IMG/VR virus record: IMGVR_UViG_3300020436_000043
Coordinates: 1-33,149 of that record
DNA length: 33,149 bases
Origin: a virus
Reading direction: 5' to 3' (one strand)
This document shows, piece by piece, positions 7,651-15,396 of this stretch. A program made the position numbers and the translations under genes. The notes beneath the pieces are model-generated. The model was not told where the DNA came from, did not search any database, and saw nothing but the letters and a program-made list of their open reading frames with translations. Numbering within the stretch: the first letter of the stretch is position 1; each line of letters opens with the position of its first letter.

Positions 7651-8657
7651 GTTCCGTATTTAAACTCCTGTCCTGCTGCCCAGTCAAGTTTCTCCATCAC
7701 TTCGGGGGTGAAGTATCTGTCAGGATCCTTGAGAATAGCAGAAGGGTAGACGCTAGACTCCCCAACAACAACACGGTTACCTTTACGTTCAAAAACTCCA
7801 TATTTCTCACCCAGTTCCAGTAGTCCGTAATACTTGTCAAGTCCACGTTCATCATAGTAGAGTCTGATACTAACACTTGCGTTCTCCTTTGATAGTCTGC
7901 TCTTGGCAGTCTTTGCTTTGATTATATTTCCTATCACTTCTTTACCATCCTTTTCTTTGGACTTTGAAAGATAGATTATTGTAGAAGCAGCGTACTTGAG
8001 TCCACTACCTCCACCCATTTCTTTAGTAGGTACGTAAGCACCAACCACATCATATGTATGGTTAGTCACTAGCATAGGTACGTTCGCTTTACCCAACTTC
8101 AATGTAAGTATTCTGAAGATTGCTTTGACCACCTGTGCTCTGGTCATGTCACGTGTGTCTTTACCATCAGCAGAGTCTTGTAACTCTTTACTTGTTGACA
8201 ACATGCCAAGAGAATCTAAAACAAACATTAAGGGTTTGCGATCTTTCTCTGGTTGTTCTAAATATTTGTCTAATATTCTGATTGCTTGAGTACGAAACTC
8301 TTGTACTGTAGTGACAGGTACCAGTATCATACGTGATGTATCAACGTTACGATCTTCCATCATCTGTTTACTGATGGCAGCTTCAGACTCAAAGTATACT
8401 ACTCCTGCGTCCTTGTCCTGTCTTAAGAAGTTCTCTACAACACCGAGACAAAAGAATGTCTTACCTGTAGATGATTCTCCTGCGATAGCAGTAATCTTAT
8501 TAGAAGGGATACCACCTGTGATACTACCACTTACCAGTGCGTTGAAAATATAAGAACCAGTATCTACATACCCTCCTATATCTCCTACTGATCCGTCTGC
8601 TAATATTCCTGCGTAGTCGTTACCTATTTCTTTAACGACATCTTTCAAAAAACTCAT
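7647..8657 (-). CDS. uvsX: UvsX RecA-like recombinase
   Basis: This 336-residue UvsX drives strand invasion during recombination-dependent replication, together with UvsY, gp32 and UvsW. Walker A is GESSTGKT (60-67), and Walker B ends at D148 ([11 protein letters not shown]). The [11 protein letters not shown] segment and the [22 protein letters not shown] stretch match T4 UvsX. I set the start at the ATG at 8657 ([10 protein letters not shown]) because it makes an ATGA overlap with the polymerase stop. The frame extends upstream to 8699, but that would bury 15 codons in gp43. Gene order gp43-uvsX-(oxygenase)-gp41 is conserved in cyanophages apart from the insertion. Confidence 0.96.
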   Translation of the reverse strand: MSFLKDVVKEIGNDYAGILADGSVGDIGGYVDTGSYIFNALVSGSITGGIPSNKITAIAGESSTGKTFFCLGVVENFLRQDKDAGVVYFESEAAISKQMMEDRNVDTSRMILVPVTTVQEFRTQAIRILDKYLEQPEKDRKPLMFVLDSLGMLSTSKELQDSADGKDTRDMTRAQVVKAIFRILTLKLGKANVPMLVTNHTYDVVGAYVPTKEMGGGSGLKYAASTIIYLSKSKEKDGKEVIGNIIKAKTAKSRLSKENASVSIRLYYDERGLDKYYGLLELGEKYGVFERKGNRVVVGESSVYPSAILKDPDRYFTPEVMEKLDWAAGQEFKYGT

Positions 8658-11149
8658 GTAAATAAAAATTCTAGCGTTGACTTCTTCTCTGTCTCCCATC
8701 CTATCACATTAGTGATGATTTGTAAAGGATCGAGAAATGCTTTTTGGAACTGTGCCTTGCGGTCAAGGAAGTTCTCCATCCCCAACTCTCTAGGAAAAGT
8801 GTTGAGGAAAGAGATTACGTTCTCCCTTGTCCAGTTCTGGCGATCTGTCTTCAAGTAAATATATTTTATCTTTTCTCCTTCTTGAATGAGAGGGTACTTG
8901 TTCTCCAGTTCCTTCTGAGAGACATAAAAATTATATAAGAGAGATCCACGAACATGTAACGGGCATCCCTTTGAATACACGTCTGTGTCTGATTTGAATT
9001 TGCGTAGTCCATTGACTGACCTCGGAAATGCGATGTCCTCTGGAGGTAATGAATTAAACTCTGATCTAAAGTCATCTATAAACTTTACGAGTTCATCCTG
9101 CTCACCTGACATCATTATGTTCAGTGCGTCTTTAATTGCTGTACGACATGGGGCAGGGGTAGATGATTTAACTGCCTCAATCCCCATCATCTTTAGCTTA
9201 GGTTGATTGTATCGAACACCTTCACTATCCCACACGTTGAGTATGTATCTTTTCTTCGCAGTCCAGATACCTCTGTTCGCAATGTTCTCCCGCTTCATGA
9301 ACATCTTCTGTTCGTATGCGTTGGTAAACTCTGCCAACTCATTATATGCTTTGTCTATAAAGGGTTCTATTTTTTCCTTACATGCCTTGTCAAGAAAGTT
9401 GACGACCTTCTCCTGACTTACTTCCTGATCACCATAAACTGTGGTAACTAACTTGTCTAAACACAAGTAGATACTGTCTGTATCACTAGCGATTACATAA
9501 TCTTTCTTACTTGTATTTAACAGTTTATTCAAGTAACCATTTACTTTGTTTTCAATCCATCGTATTGATACTTGACCAGACAATGTGATTGCTTCAGCAT
9601 TAACTATATTATAGTATCTAAAATACTGATTGCCAATAGCACCATAGGCAGAGTTCAACTGAATCTTACGTGCCATCTGTATGTTGTTGTACTTACTGAT
9701 TGCTTTCTCTAATTCTGTAGAGGGTGCCTTCTCATACTCTTGCTTTGCTATGAGCATAAGCTTCTTACTTTGTACACGTTCATCGTATATCTTCTGCATC
9801 ATCTCAGGTAAGAATCCATGTACATCTTTACGATACTGAGCACCATTAGCACACGTAGCATACCTACCATCTATGACAACATTCTGATCTAAGAACCTAG
9901 AAACTTTAGCATTGGGATGACGTTCTTCAGCAAGTGTTTCTGGAGAAATATTATACTGCATGATGAGGTGTGGATACAGTGAGTTCAAGTCAAATGATAC
10001 TACCCAATCATACTTGCCAGGTATAGGTTCTTTTACATATGCTCCTGCGTATTTGTGTGTCTTCTCTTGTCTTTTAGCAGGGGGTACAACGATCTGTCTT
10101 TCTGTTAGGAAGTTATAGATCAGTGTGTCCCACATCCTCACTTGAAAATATACATCCTTGAAGTTAACCTTAGCGTCGTATGCTAGGGCAATAGCAAGTT
10201 CTATAAGTTTCATCTTGTCTTCTAATTGTAAGACAAGTTCCACGTCAATGATGTTGTAGTCAATAAATTTCTGCCAGTCTTCTGTGTAGAATGCTTTGAA
10301 GTTTTCATACTCACTGTGATCTAACTTACGCTTACCAAGTTCTACGTTAGCAATGTGATCTAATCTATATGACTCTTGATTTGTATAGGTAAACTTCTTA
10401 TACAGATCCATGTAGTCTAGTACATTGATCCCCATAAGATTGTATATTATATTTGTACGTCCTTTTATTTCTATCTCATCTGCTCTCACCATACCCCATG
10501 GTGACATCTTCTTTACTTCTCGTTCCCCGAATAGACGTTCAATGCGACCACATATGTAAGGTATGTCATACAACTCGACATTCCACCCTGTAAGAACATC
10601 TGGGAAGTCAGTCTCCCAATAAGCAAGGAACTTGCGTAGCAAAGATTTCTCATCGTCACAATATATAAACTCAACATCCCTACGACTTGGAGTATAATCC
10701 CTCGTTGCGAATACTTTAAACTTACGTGTTGTTTGATCTTGTACTGTGATCGCCAGTAACGATTCCGCACATTCCTGTACGTTAGGGAAGCCATTTTCAC
10801 ATGCGACCTCAATATCAAGCGATGTAATTTTAAGAGTCTTGATATCGTAGTCGACTTCGCCCTTGAACTCTTGCGAAATATATTGATATAAAAACCTATC
10901 ATAACCATGTACCTCAAAGTTCTCCACGTCTTTATACTTGTCCTTAAAGTCACGTGCTTCACCCACAGTATCAAACTGTATAGGTTTAGCATACCTACCA
11001 TCTAGTGTCTTCCAGTTGGTTGGTTTGTTACTTATAACATGTAAAGTAGGAGAGAATTTGAACTTACGTTGTATACGTTGTCCATCTTCATATCCTATGT
11101 AGAGGAGATTGTTACCTATTAAATTTACACTCGTATAGAATGAACTCAC
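8654..11149 (-). CDS. gp43: Family B DNA polymerase gp43
   Basis: This 831-residue replicative polymerase is shorter than T4 gp43 (898). The 3'-5' exonuclease motifs are LDIEV (D112, E114), [12 protein letters not shown] (N190, D195) and YNIIDVEL (D302). The polymerase motifs are SFDLNSLYP (D387), KIQLNSAYG (K495 region) and ASDTDSIYL (D556, D558). The C-terminal LEFLFT resembles the clamp-binding peptide that docks T4 gp43 on gp45. The start is a GTG at 11149, confirmed because [14 protein letters not shown] lines up with the T4 start MKEFYISIETVGNN. It overlaps the previous stop as GTGA. T4 gp43 is repressed translationally by RegA, which is encoded here at 14091-14516. No intein or intron is seen. 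Confidence 0.97.
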   Translation of the reverse strand: MSSFYTSVNLIGNNLLYIGYEDGQRIQRKFKFSPTLHVISNKPTNWKTLDGRYAKPIQFDTVGEARDFKDKYKDVENFEVHGYDRFLYQYISQEFKGEVDYDIKTLKITSLDIEVACENGFPNVQECAESLLAITVQDQTTRKFKVFATRDYTPSRRDVEFIYCDDEKSLLRKFLAYWETDFPDVLTGWNVELYDIPYICGRIERLFGEREVKKMSPWGMVRADEIEIKGRTNIIYNLMGINVLDYMDLYKKFTYTNQESYRLDHIANVELGKRKLDHSEYENFKAFYTEDWQKFIDYNIIDVELVLQLEDKMKLIELAIALAYDAKVNFKDVYFQVRMWDTLIYNFLTERQIVVPPAKRQEKTHKYAGAYVKEPIPGKYDWVVSFDLNSLYPHLIMQYNISPETLAEERHPNAKVSRFLDQNVVIDGRYATCANGAQYRKDVHGFLPEMMQKIYDERVQSKKLMLIAKQEYEKAPSTELEKAISKYNNIQMARKIQLNSAYGAIGNQYFRYYNIVNAEAITLSGQVSIRWIENKVNGYLNKLLNTSKKDYVIASDTDSIYLCLDKLVTTVYGDQEVSQEKVVNFLDKACKEKIEPFIDKAYNELAEFTNAYEQKMFMKRENIANRGIWTAKKRYILNVWDSEGVRYNQPKLKMMGIEAVKSSTPAPCRTAIKDALNIMMSGEQDELVKFIDDFRSEFNSLPPEDIAFPRSVNGLRKFKSDTDVYSKGCPLHVRGSLLYNFYVSQKELENKYPLIQEGEKIKYIYLKTDRQNWTRENVISFLNTFPRELGMENFLDRKAQFQKAFLDPLQIITNVIGWETEKKSTLEFLFT

Positions 11150-11385
11150 TTAGTCACCATCTTATACTTCTTAAGGATCTCTTCCTTTGGTTCTAATATT
11201 GTAGCAATAGTATCTGAATATATCAATACATCATCATCGTTTGTGTGTAATGGCCAAGGTTCCAGAGTGCCATCATCTTTGATGCGATATGGTTGTTCTA
11301 GATGAGCAGCGGGTTCCTCATCTAAAGTTTCTATTTTAGTTATCAGGTAGATGCCTGACTTTAGTAAGAGGAGTTGCGTTTCCAT
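11146..11385 (-). CDS. Sm-like phage protein A (short)
   Basis: This 79-residue protein aligns with the Sm-like paralogues at 11773-12183, 12180-12569 and 29269-29664. It begins with a strand-rich LLLLKSGIYLITKIE, then LEQPYRIK, a PW doublet (LEPWPLH), a hydrophobic strand VLIYSDTIATILEP and a final helix EEILKKY. It is the shortest copy and has lost the C-terminal tail. Sm-like proteins of cyanophage origin have been crystallised, and cellular Sm/Hfq proteins bind RNA as rings. RNA binding here is inference. It precedes gp43 with a GTGA overlap, so polymerase translation may depend on it. Confidence 0.65.
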   Translation of the reverse strand: METQLLLLKSGIYLITKIETLDEEPAAHLEQPYRIKDDGTLEPWPLHTNDDDVLIYSDTIATILEPKEEILKKYKMVTK

Positions 11386-11795
11386 ATTGTTTCTAATTTA
11401 TCTAAGTCGTTCTCTTGTCTATAGTATTTGTAAACAGGAACGATGTCAAGACCACTGTTATATACGTTACCAATATACATCCATGGACGATATTCGTCAA
11501 CCCTTATCTTAAAGTAATCAGGACCGTTGAACATGAGGTGATCAAACGTTCTAGTCTCACCTACAAATAATGGGAAGGGTTGAGGGATATAGTTGTAGTA
11601 CAGTGGGTTGTCTATCGGTTGATCAAATGCTACGATACCAAACTCACCATTGATCTTAGCAGGATATTCTACTACGACTTTCTTAAGTACAGTAGGTGCT
11701 TCTATTGTGATACGTTTAGCACCGTGGAATTTGTGATCTGTTTCGTATGAGAAAACTACGTTATCGTATGAATCATACAGGTTTAGTTTCCTCAT
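11361..11795 (-). CDS. Conserved hypothetical protein, beta-rich
   Basis: I do not recognise this 144-residue protein. It is predicted to be mostly beta strand, with many aromatic residues (YYNYIPQPFPLF, FNGPDYFKIR, RPWMYIGNVY) and a Tyr-rich C-terminus. It lies between Sm-like A and Sm-like B and overlaps both by about 23-25 bases, so its expression is tied to theirs. The repeated aromatic-proline strands recall phage virion or carbohydrate-binding folds, but no motif supports a function. It may be a partner of the Sm-like proteins, from position only. Confidence 0.6.
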   Translation of the reverse strand: MRKLNLYDSYDNVVFSYETDHKFHGAKRITIEAPTVLKKVVVEYPAKINGEFGIVAFDQPIDNPLYYNYIPQPFPLFVGETRTFDHLMFNGPDYFKIRVDEYRPWMYIGNVYNSGLDIVPVYKYYRQENDLDKLETIWKRNSSY

Positions 11796-12183
11796 CCTCG
11801 TTCATTATTTTTTCTGCTTCATTAAACATAGCATCTAGATCTTGCTCCTCATAACTGAGGTTGAATCTCTCTTCATGCTTTTTAAAGTTAGCATCATATC
11901 TCTCTTCATCTATGGCAGAGATATACTGTGTAGTCAATGCGTCAAGTGGATTATACACTGTGACTACGTGACTGCCTGGTAAATAAAAATCTTTATCTTT
12001 ACTTAGAGGTGCCCAAGGGAACCACTCTAACTGATACCCCTGACCCTGTGATTGGTCAACGATATCTAAACGGAATGGTTTGTGTAGATGATAACCTAAT
12101 GGTTTCTCTGTCTCTGGTTCTACTATCTCTTTTACTGTAGATATAACTTCTTCACCAGTTCTCAACATTAATAGTTTGATCAT
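11773..12183 (-). CDS. Sm-like phage protein B
   Basis: This 136-residue protein has the clearest copy of the Sm-like pattern. A first strand pair MIKLLMLRTGEEVISTV is followed by YHLHKPFRL, a long loop, WFPWAPLSKDKDFYLP, HVVTVYNPLDALTTQYIS and an acidic tail rich in Glu/Asp (about 95-136). The same order of TGEE, KPF, PW and V..YNP elements recurs in three other proteins in the window. A crystal structure of a cyanophage-like Sm protein is known from the literature, so the fold assignment rests on family knowledge. An ATGA overlap couples it to Sm-like C upstream. RNA chaperoning of phage or host transcripts is a plausible but untested role. Confidence 0.7.
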   Translation of the reverse strand: MIKLLMLRTGEEVISTVKEIVEPETEKPLGYHLHKPFRLDIVDQSQGQGYQLEWFPWAPLSKDKDFYLPGSHVVTVYNPLDALTTQYISAIDEERYDANFKKHEERFNLSYEEQDLDAMFNEAEKIMNEDEETKPV

Positions 12184-12569
12184 ACTTGTGTGCCATCAGG
12201 TGCTATTATCTCAGGGTTAACTGGAGGAGCTCCCTGATCTCCTGTCTTTGCTCTGACATTTGCTAGGTATGTCTGTAGGATACTAGGTGAAGGTTCCATT
12301 ACTGATATCACATAGTCAGGTGTGATCGCAATCTTCTGATCCACAGTGAATGGATTCCATGGTGTGTATCTGATCTTGACCTCTTGGTCTTCAAATGTTT
12401 CCATGTTAACAGGATTCTCAGGTTGATCTATGATCCATACCTTGTAAGGTACGGTCATGATGTATGCCTGTCTCTTACCAGTCTCCTTGTCAACTGCCTC
12501 TTGTAGATCACAGATGATGTTATCTCCATCTCTTGTGAATACTAATTTAATTCTATCTTCTTCTATCAT
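12180..12569 (-). CDS. Sm-like phage protein C
   Basis: This 129-residue member of the Sm-like group has RIKLVFTRDGDNIICDLQEA, then YIMTVPYKVWII, IRYTPWNPFTVDQKIAITP, and DYVISVMEPSPSILQTYLANV before a Pro-rich tail. It is the first gene after the perfect sigma70 promoter at 12591-12619. Its leader is only about 15 nt and shows no Shine-Dalgarno before the ATG at 12569. It therefore heads the transcription unit leading into Sm-like B, an unknown gene, Sm-like A and gp43. Early, strong expression is likely from the promoter. Function is inferred as RNA binding. Confidence 0.7.
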   Translation of the reverse strand: MIEEDRIKLVFTRDGDNIICDLQEAVDKETGKRQAYIMTVPYKVWIIDQPENPVNMETFEDQEVKIRYTPWNPFTVDQKIAITPDYVISVMEPSPSILQTYLANVRAKTGDQGAPPVNPEIIAPDGTQV

Positions 12570-12590
12570 GGCAAGATAATGTATGCATAT

Positions 12591-12619
12591 ATTATAAAGG
12601 GGGAACTGACTTTTGTCAA
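12591..12619 (-). promoter_or_regulatory. Perfect sigma70 promoter inside a terminator hairpin
   Basis: The minus strand reads TTGACA (12619-12614), a 17-base spacer, then TATAAT (12596-12591), a full match to the bacterial housekeeping consensus in both boxes and spacing. Transcription would begin near 12584, about 15 bases before the ATG at 12569. The -35 box forms part of the inner stem of the hairpin that follows hsp20, and the -10 begins in its short T-run. This is likely an early promoter read by unmodified host polymerase, driving the Sm-like genes and gp43. Confidence 0.88.
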
Positions 12620-12627
12620 TCCCCCTT
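12597..12627 (-). terminator. Rho-independent terminator after hsp20
   Basis: In RNA sense the sequence is AAGGGGGA, an inner TTGAC-AAAA-GTCA stem-loop, then TCCCCCTT: an outer stem of eight pairs, a small bulge and an inner stem of four to five pairs. It starts eight bases after the hsp20 stop. The following U-run is short (UUU then AUAAU) because the -10 box occupies that position, so termination may be incomplete. Confidence 0.68.
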
Positions 12628-12634
12628 ATGTAGG

Positions 12635-13060
12635 TTAGATGTAATCCTTCCTTGCGTGGTGTTCTGGTACTACTTTCTTCAGTGTTACTGTGAGTAGTCC
12701 GTCCTCGAATGTGACATCACCTATCTCGGTATCGTCAGCGAGTGACCATTGTCTTGAGAAGGAACGAGCTGCTATACCTTTGTGAGCATAACTACCTGTT
12801 TCTGTTTTCTCTTCTTTCTCTGCTTCTACAGTTAGTTTACCATACTCTGTGTAAACTTTAACTTCTTTCTTTTTGAATCCTGCTAGTGCTATCTCTAATC
12901 TGGATAGTACATTTGATTCGTGGATTAAGTTATAGGGTGGATAGTTTGATGGACTTGCGTTCCAGAATGAGTCAAAGTACTCATCCATTCCTATACTGTT
13001 CTTAGAAATTTTATCAAATAGTGTTGGTAAATCGGCAGCACTATATCTTTGAATGTTCAT
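12635..13060 (-). CDS. hsp20: Hsp20 small heat-shock protein
   Basis: This 141-residue alpha-crystallin-type chaperone starts with an N-terminal arm ending near YFDSFW...SNYPPYNL (residues 28-46). The alpha-crystallin domain follows (about 46-130), with RLEIALAGFKKKEVKVYTEYGKLTV, RSFSRQWSLADDTEIGDVTFEDGLLTVTL and the classical A-x-x-x-n-G-v-L element as FEDGLLTV. The tail is short and lacks a clear IxI motif (it ends KKVVPEHHARKDYI). Such proteins hold unfolded proteins and are part of the core set of T4-like cyanophages. It stands as its own unit, with a strong Shine-Dalgarno AAGGAGGT, a leader hairpin and -10 upstream, and a terminator downstream. Confidence 0.93.
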   Translation of the reverse strand: MNIQRYSAADLPTLFDKISKNSIGMDEYFDSFWNASPSNYPPYNLIHESNVLSRLEIALAGFKKKEVKVYTEYGKLTVEAEKEEKTETGSYAHKGIAARSFSRQWSLADDTEIGDVTFEDGLLTVTLKKVVPEHHARKDYI

Positions 13061-13065
13061 GGTGA

Positions 13066-13072
13066 CCTCCTT
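13066..13072 (-). promoter_or_regulatory. Strong ribosome binding site of hsp20
   Basis: AAGGAGG lies five bases before the ATG at 13060. The surrounding 12-mer CTTAAGGAGGTC is identical to that before the small ORF at 25274-25423, unlike most genes here, which rely on overlapping stop/start codons. Confidence 0.8.
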
Positions 13073-13088
13073 AAGCGTCGTTAGTTTA

Positions 13089-13117
13089 TGTACCCGAAGC
13101 GTACACTATTAATTATA
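13089..13117 (-). promoter_or_regulatory. Extended -10 promoter and UUCG hairpin leader of hsp20
   Basis: TGTTATAAT (TATAAT at 13117-13112 with TGn in front) forms an extended -10 promoter. No TTGACA-like box occurs 16-18 bases upstream, where the end of the oxygenase gene lies. Downstream, the leader RNA contains TGTACGCTTCGGGTACA (13105-13089), a five-pair stem with a bulged G closed by a C(UUCG)G tetraloop. This should be a very stable hairpin between the start site and the ribosome binding site, and it may protect the transcript or tune translation. Confidence 0.6.
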
Positions 13118-13131
13118 ACAGTTCTCTCAAA

Positions 13132-14094
13132 TTAGGAGGGTGGGTACCCGAACACAGGGAAGGTGTGAGATATCTCTCCCATCTTAGCTTTGTATCTACT
13201 GATGTATGGCTCTTGAAGGTATGGCATGTATGGTTTACCTGTCACCCTATACTGTAGATAGCTATAGTCAAACTGATACCTGTAGCACAGTCTATCTGTG
13301 GTGTCACCTAGCCTTCTATGTTGGACGATACTGTTATCAAATATCAGCAGGTCATCGTCATTCTCCCACCAGTAGTCATAATAATATTGTGTTAGTTTAA
13401 ATTTTATCTCTTCTAATAATCTTACTGACTCCTCTATAGGATAGTCTTTGATACGTGTGGTTGTATTGTATGGGAAGTGTAGTCCCTTGATTCCTGAAGG
13501 AGACTGTATCACCAGAGGTATCTCAGTCTCTGGTTCTGGGCACATGTTTTTATATACTACGTTGTTCTCATCATTGACATTGATCTTACCCTCCTGAAAG
13601 TTATGGATCAGTACCATCTCATCCAGTTCACTACGCATACTCTCACTGAGGCTATAGTAGTAGGGCGATGTCACCATAAAACCAGTAGCACTCTTAGTCA
13701 TACCATGATCCCCAAGCAATGCTACGCCAGGTGTGAAAGCTATGTCACCACTCTCATTGCTATGCCATAGTAGATCACCACTACCAAACAGTCCGTTCTT
13801 CTCTGCTACTCTGACTATATGTCCTGTCTTTGCGTGTCCACCTATCCTCGCATACTCTTCTTTTACTTCTGGTTCTACTTCTCTGGCAGCATAGTTCTGC
13901 CTACACTTACCCCACATCTTCATGACATGGTGAAAGTGATTGACGTTGAGACCTGTCTTACGGATGATCATGACAAGCTTCTCCATCTGTAATCTACCAA
14001 GTGACATCCATTTGTCACGAGACATATTACTAAAGTCTAGATCATCAATAAAGACACCATAACCCTCTAGGTTAGGTATGTTGTTCAACCTCAA
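13132..14094 (-). CDS. TauD/TfdA-like 2OG-Fe(II) dioxygenase (oxygenase 3)
   Basis: This 320-residue protein resembles the TauD/TfdA branch of 2OG-Fe(II) dioxygenases rather than the small phage type. The proximal metal motif is LLWHSNESGD, where the usual HxD is H111-S-N113. The distal part is LLIFDNSIVQHRRLGDTTDR, with H259 and the DNxxxxHRR pattern, and R268 or R272 may hold 2-oxoglutarate. GITPG-like loops (AFTPGVALLGDHG) also fit. The Asp-to-Asn change at the metal site is unusual, although E114 follows directly. The start is a TTG at 14094 overlapping the regA stop as TTGA; the next ATG lies more than 20 codons inside. TauD-family enzymes oxidise small molecules such as taurine. The substrate here is unknown. 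Confidence 0.8.
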   Translation of the reverse strand: MRLNNIPNLEGYGVFIDDLDFSNMSRDKWMSLGRLQMEKLVMIIRKTGLNVNHFHHVMKMWGKCRQNYAAREVEPEVKEEYARIGGHAKTGHIVRVAEKNGLFGSGDLLWHSNESGDIAFTPGVALLGDHGMTKSATGFMVTSPYYYSLSESMRSELDEMVLIHNFQEGKINVNDENNVVYKNMCPEPETEIPLVIQSPSGIKGLHFPYNTTTRIKDYPIEESVRLLEEIKFKLTQYYYDYWWENDDDLLIFDNSIVQHRRLGDTTDRLCYRYQFDYSYLQYRVTGKPYMPYLQEPYISRYKAKMGEISHTFPVFGYPPS

Positions 14095-14516
14095 GTTTTC
14101 TTCTTACCGATATTATATTTGCTTTCTAAGTTCCAACCACCTTTGTCCTTGTAACTTAGGACTTTGATCTGGCTAAGAGGTGCTACATCTACAATAGTAT
14201 CTGGTTTCTTAATAGTAATCAGACCCCAGTCACTTAGTAACTGTATGATTCTATTACGACGTTGTACATCGTTGAGTGATAAGTTTGCTGACTTACCATC
14301 CAATGCGAACAATTCTTTAAAGTGTACGATATAATACTTGCCTTGCTTATGAAGTATGTGACAGGACTGGTATAACTTCTTCTCTTTTCTAGAAGCTACT
14401 CCTATCCTAGTTAATGTTTCTCTTACCTTTAAAAAGTCATCTGGTTCACTCAAGTTTACTTCTACCATTTGATCAGGTGTCCATTTGACTTCCTGCTCAG
14501 TGAATGAAGTGCTCAT
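14091..14516 (-). CDS. regA: RegA translational repressor
   Basis: This 141-residue homologue of T4 RegA binds start regions of early mRNAs, including those for gp44, gp45 and RegA itself in T4, and blocks ribosome access. The segment EVNLSEPDDFLKVRETLTRIG, then LYQSCHILHKQGKYYIVHFKELFALDG, is strongly RegA-like. The ATG at 14516 has AGGGAGG six bases upstream and an ATGA overlap with gp62, which supports it over the internal ATG at 14468. As a result the protein carries an extra 16 residues (MSTSFTEQEVKWTPDQ) before the T4-like N-terminus. Placement after gp62 matches the T4 order gp45-gp44-gp62-regA. Confidence 0.95.
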   Translation of the reverse strand: MSTSFTEQEVKWTPDQMVEVNLSEPDDFLKVRETLTRIGVASRKEKKLYQSCHILHKQGKYYIVHFKELFALDGKSANLSLNDVQRRNRIIQLLSDWGLITIKKPDTIVDVAPLSQIKVLSYKDKGGWNLESKYNIGKKKT

Positions 14517-14899
14517 TGTCTTCCTCCCTTCTCATGTTTTTTACGAATGTATTCAATTTGGGGTTTGGTAAGAAGAGTTAATGCGACCCTCGCTTTCTCA
14601 TTACTATATCCATAGTGTGTTTTGACCAGATCCAGATCTTCAATCTGTTCTTTCTTCAACCAAGGTGTGAAACGCTTACGTTTTCTCAAACTATTTAGCA
14701 AGAAGTCATATTGAAGACGCTTATCTAGGTTGGGATGTTTGTTTATTTCATTAGCAAATAAGATCGCATCAATGTGTCCACTGAGACATCTGTTGACAAT
14801 GTAAGGAGGATAAGATTTAACACGGTCAGGATCGTCAACATACAAATGCTCTTTGGTATTGTTGATAGACGCGAGAATTTCTGAAAGATCACTACTCAT
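14513..14899 (-). CDS. gp62: Clamp loader small subunit gp62
   Basis: This 128-residue protein corresponds to cyanophage gp62, the small subunit that with gp44 loads the gp45 clamp. It is shorter than T4 gp62 (187). Recognition rests on the cyanophage-type sequence SDLSEILASINNTKEHLYVDDPDR, the segment PPYIVNRCLSGHIDA and the Lys/Arg-rich SLRKRKRFTPWLKKE, together with its position directly before regA. The start is the ATG at 14899, which overlaps the upstream stop as ATGA. In T4 gp44 and gp62 are adjacent; here seven genes, including Dam and an HNH nuclease, separate them. Confidence 0.85.
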   Translation of the reverse strand: MSSDLSEILASINNTKEHLYVDDPDRVKSYPPYIVNRCLSGHIDAILFANEINKHPNLDKRLQYDFLLNSLRKRKRFTPWLKKEQIEDLDLVKTHYGYSNEKARVALTLLTKPQIEYIRKKHEKGGRQ

Positions 14900-15396
14900 A
14901 ACCAATCTGGTTTGCGGGATGGGTCACGAAGATAATTAGATGCAACCCAAGGTTTGCTGCCAATGTAATTCTTGTAAGCAGTAAAAGTGTCAATGCTTGT
15001 GTCATGTTTAAACCGTTCGGGCATTGCTCTGGTATAGCTCGTAGGGATATCATTGTTGTTAGGGAATATTATATTAGCATGAAGCATAGTATGCTGACAA
15101 CTATGTACTTTGTTGTATCTATGTGTGTACTCAGCACACAGAGCAAGACCATGACGTATCAACCAACGGAAGTTAGTCTGTGCCCATACTGTACAGGGAT
15201 GATTACGAAACGCACCCTTCTCTGTTTTGTATGGTTCACCATTGAGTTTAGGTAAATCACCGAAACCATGACCCCACTTACTAGATGCTACGATAGATAA
15301 CATTTGACATGTTTCTAGTGGCATCTTAACAATATGTTTGTCAGGTAATACCTGAGCAGACTTGATAGGATCAGGGTCAGTAACAAATATATTCAT
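14896..15396 (-). CDS. Conserved phage protein, MNIFVTD family
   Basis: This 166-residue protein belongs to a family common in phages that begins MNIFV.D.DP..SA..LPDKHxVKM.LE..QMLS. Conserved features are DKH (19-21), ETCQMLS, the NHPCTVWA segment, and GLALCAEYTHRYNKVH. The pattern of an N-terminal His near a helix and a late AEY helix weakly recalls the T4 endonuclease V (DenV, pyrimidine-dimer glycosylase) family, but catalytic residues cannot be matched with confidence. It overlaps gp62 and an oxygenase gene as ATGA at both ends. A DNA-repair role would suit sunlit surface water but is only a guess. Confidence 0.6.
   Translation of the reverse strand: MNIFVTDPDPIKSAQVLPDKHIVKMPLETCQMLSIVASSKWGHGFGDLPKLNGEPYKTEKGAFRNHPCTVWAQTNFRWLIRHGLALCAEYTHRYNKVHSCQHTMLHANIIFPNNNDIPTSYTRAMPERFKHDTSIDTFTAYKNYIGSKPWVASNYLRDPSRKPDWL

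Noticed and set aside
7656-7663. Late-promoter-like TTTAAATA before oxygenase 2
   Set aside because: It has a mismatch in the conserved box, is the coding end of uvsX (codons for F-K-Y), and would place the start site at the ATG itself.
14896-15396. DenV-type pyrimidine dimer glycosylase
   Set aside because: Only a loose similarity in helix patterns is visible, and the catalytic N-terminal Thr/Glu arrangement of T4 DenV cannot be matched, so it is kept as unknown.
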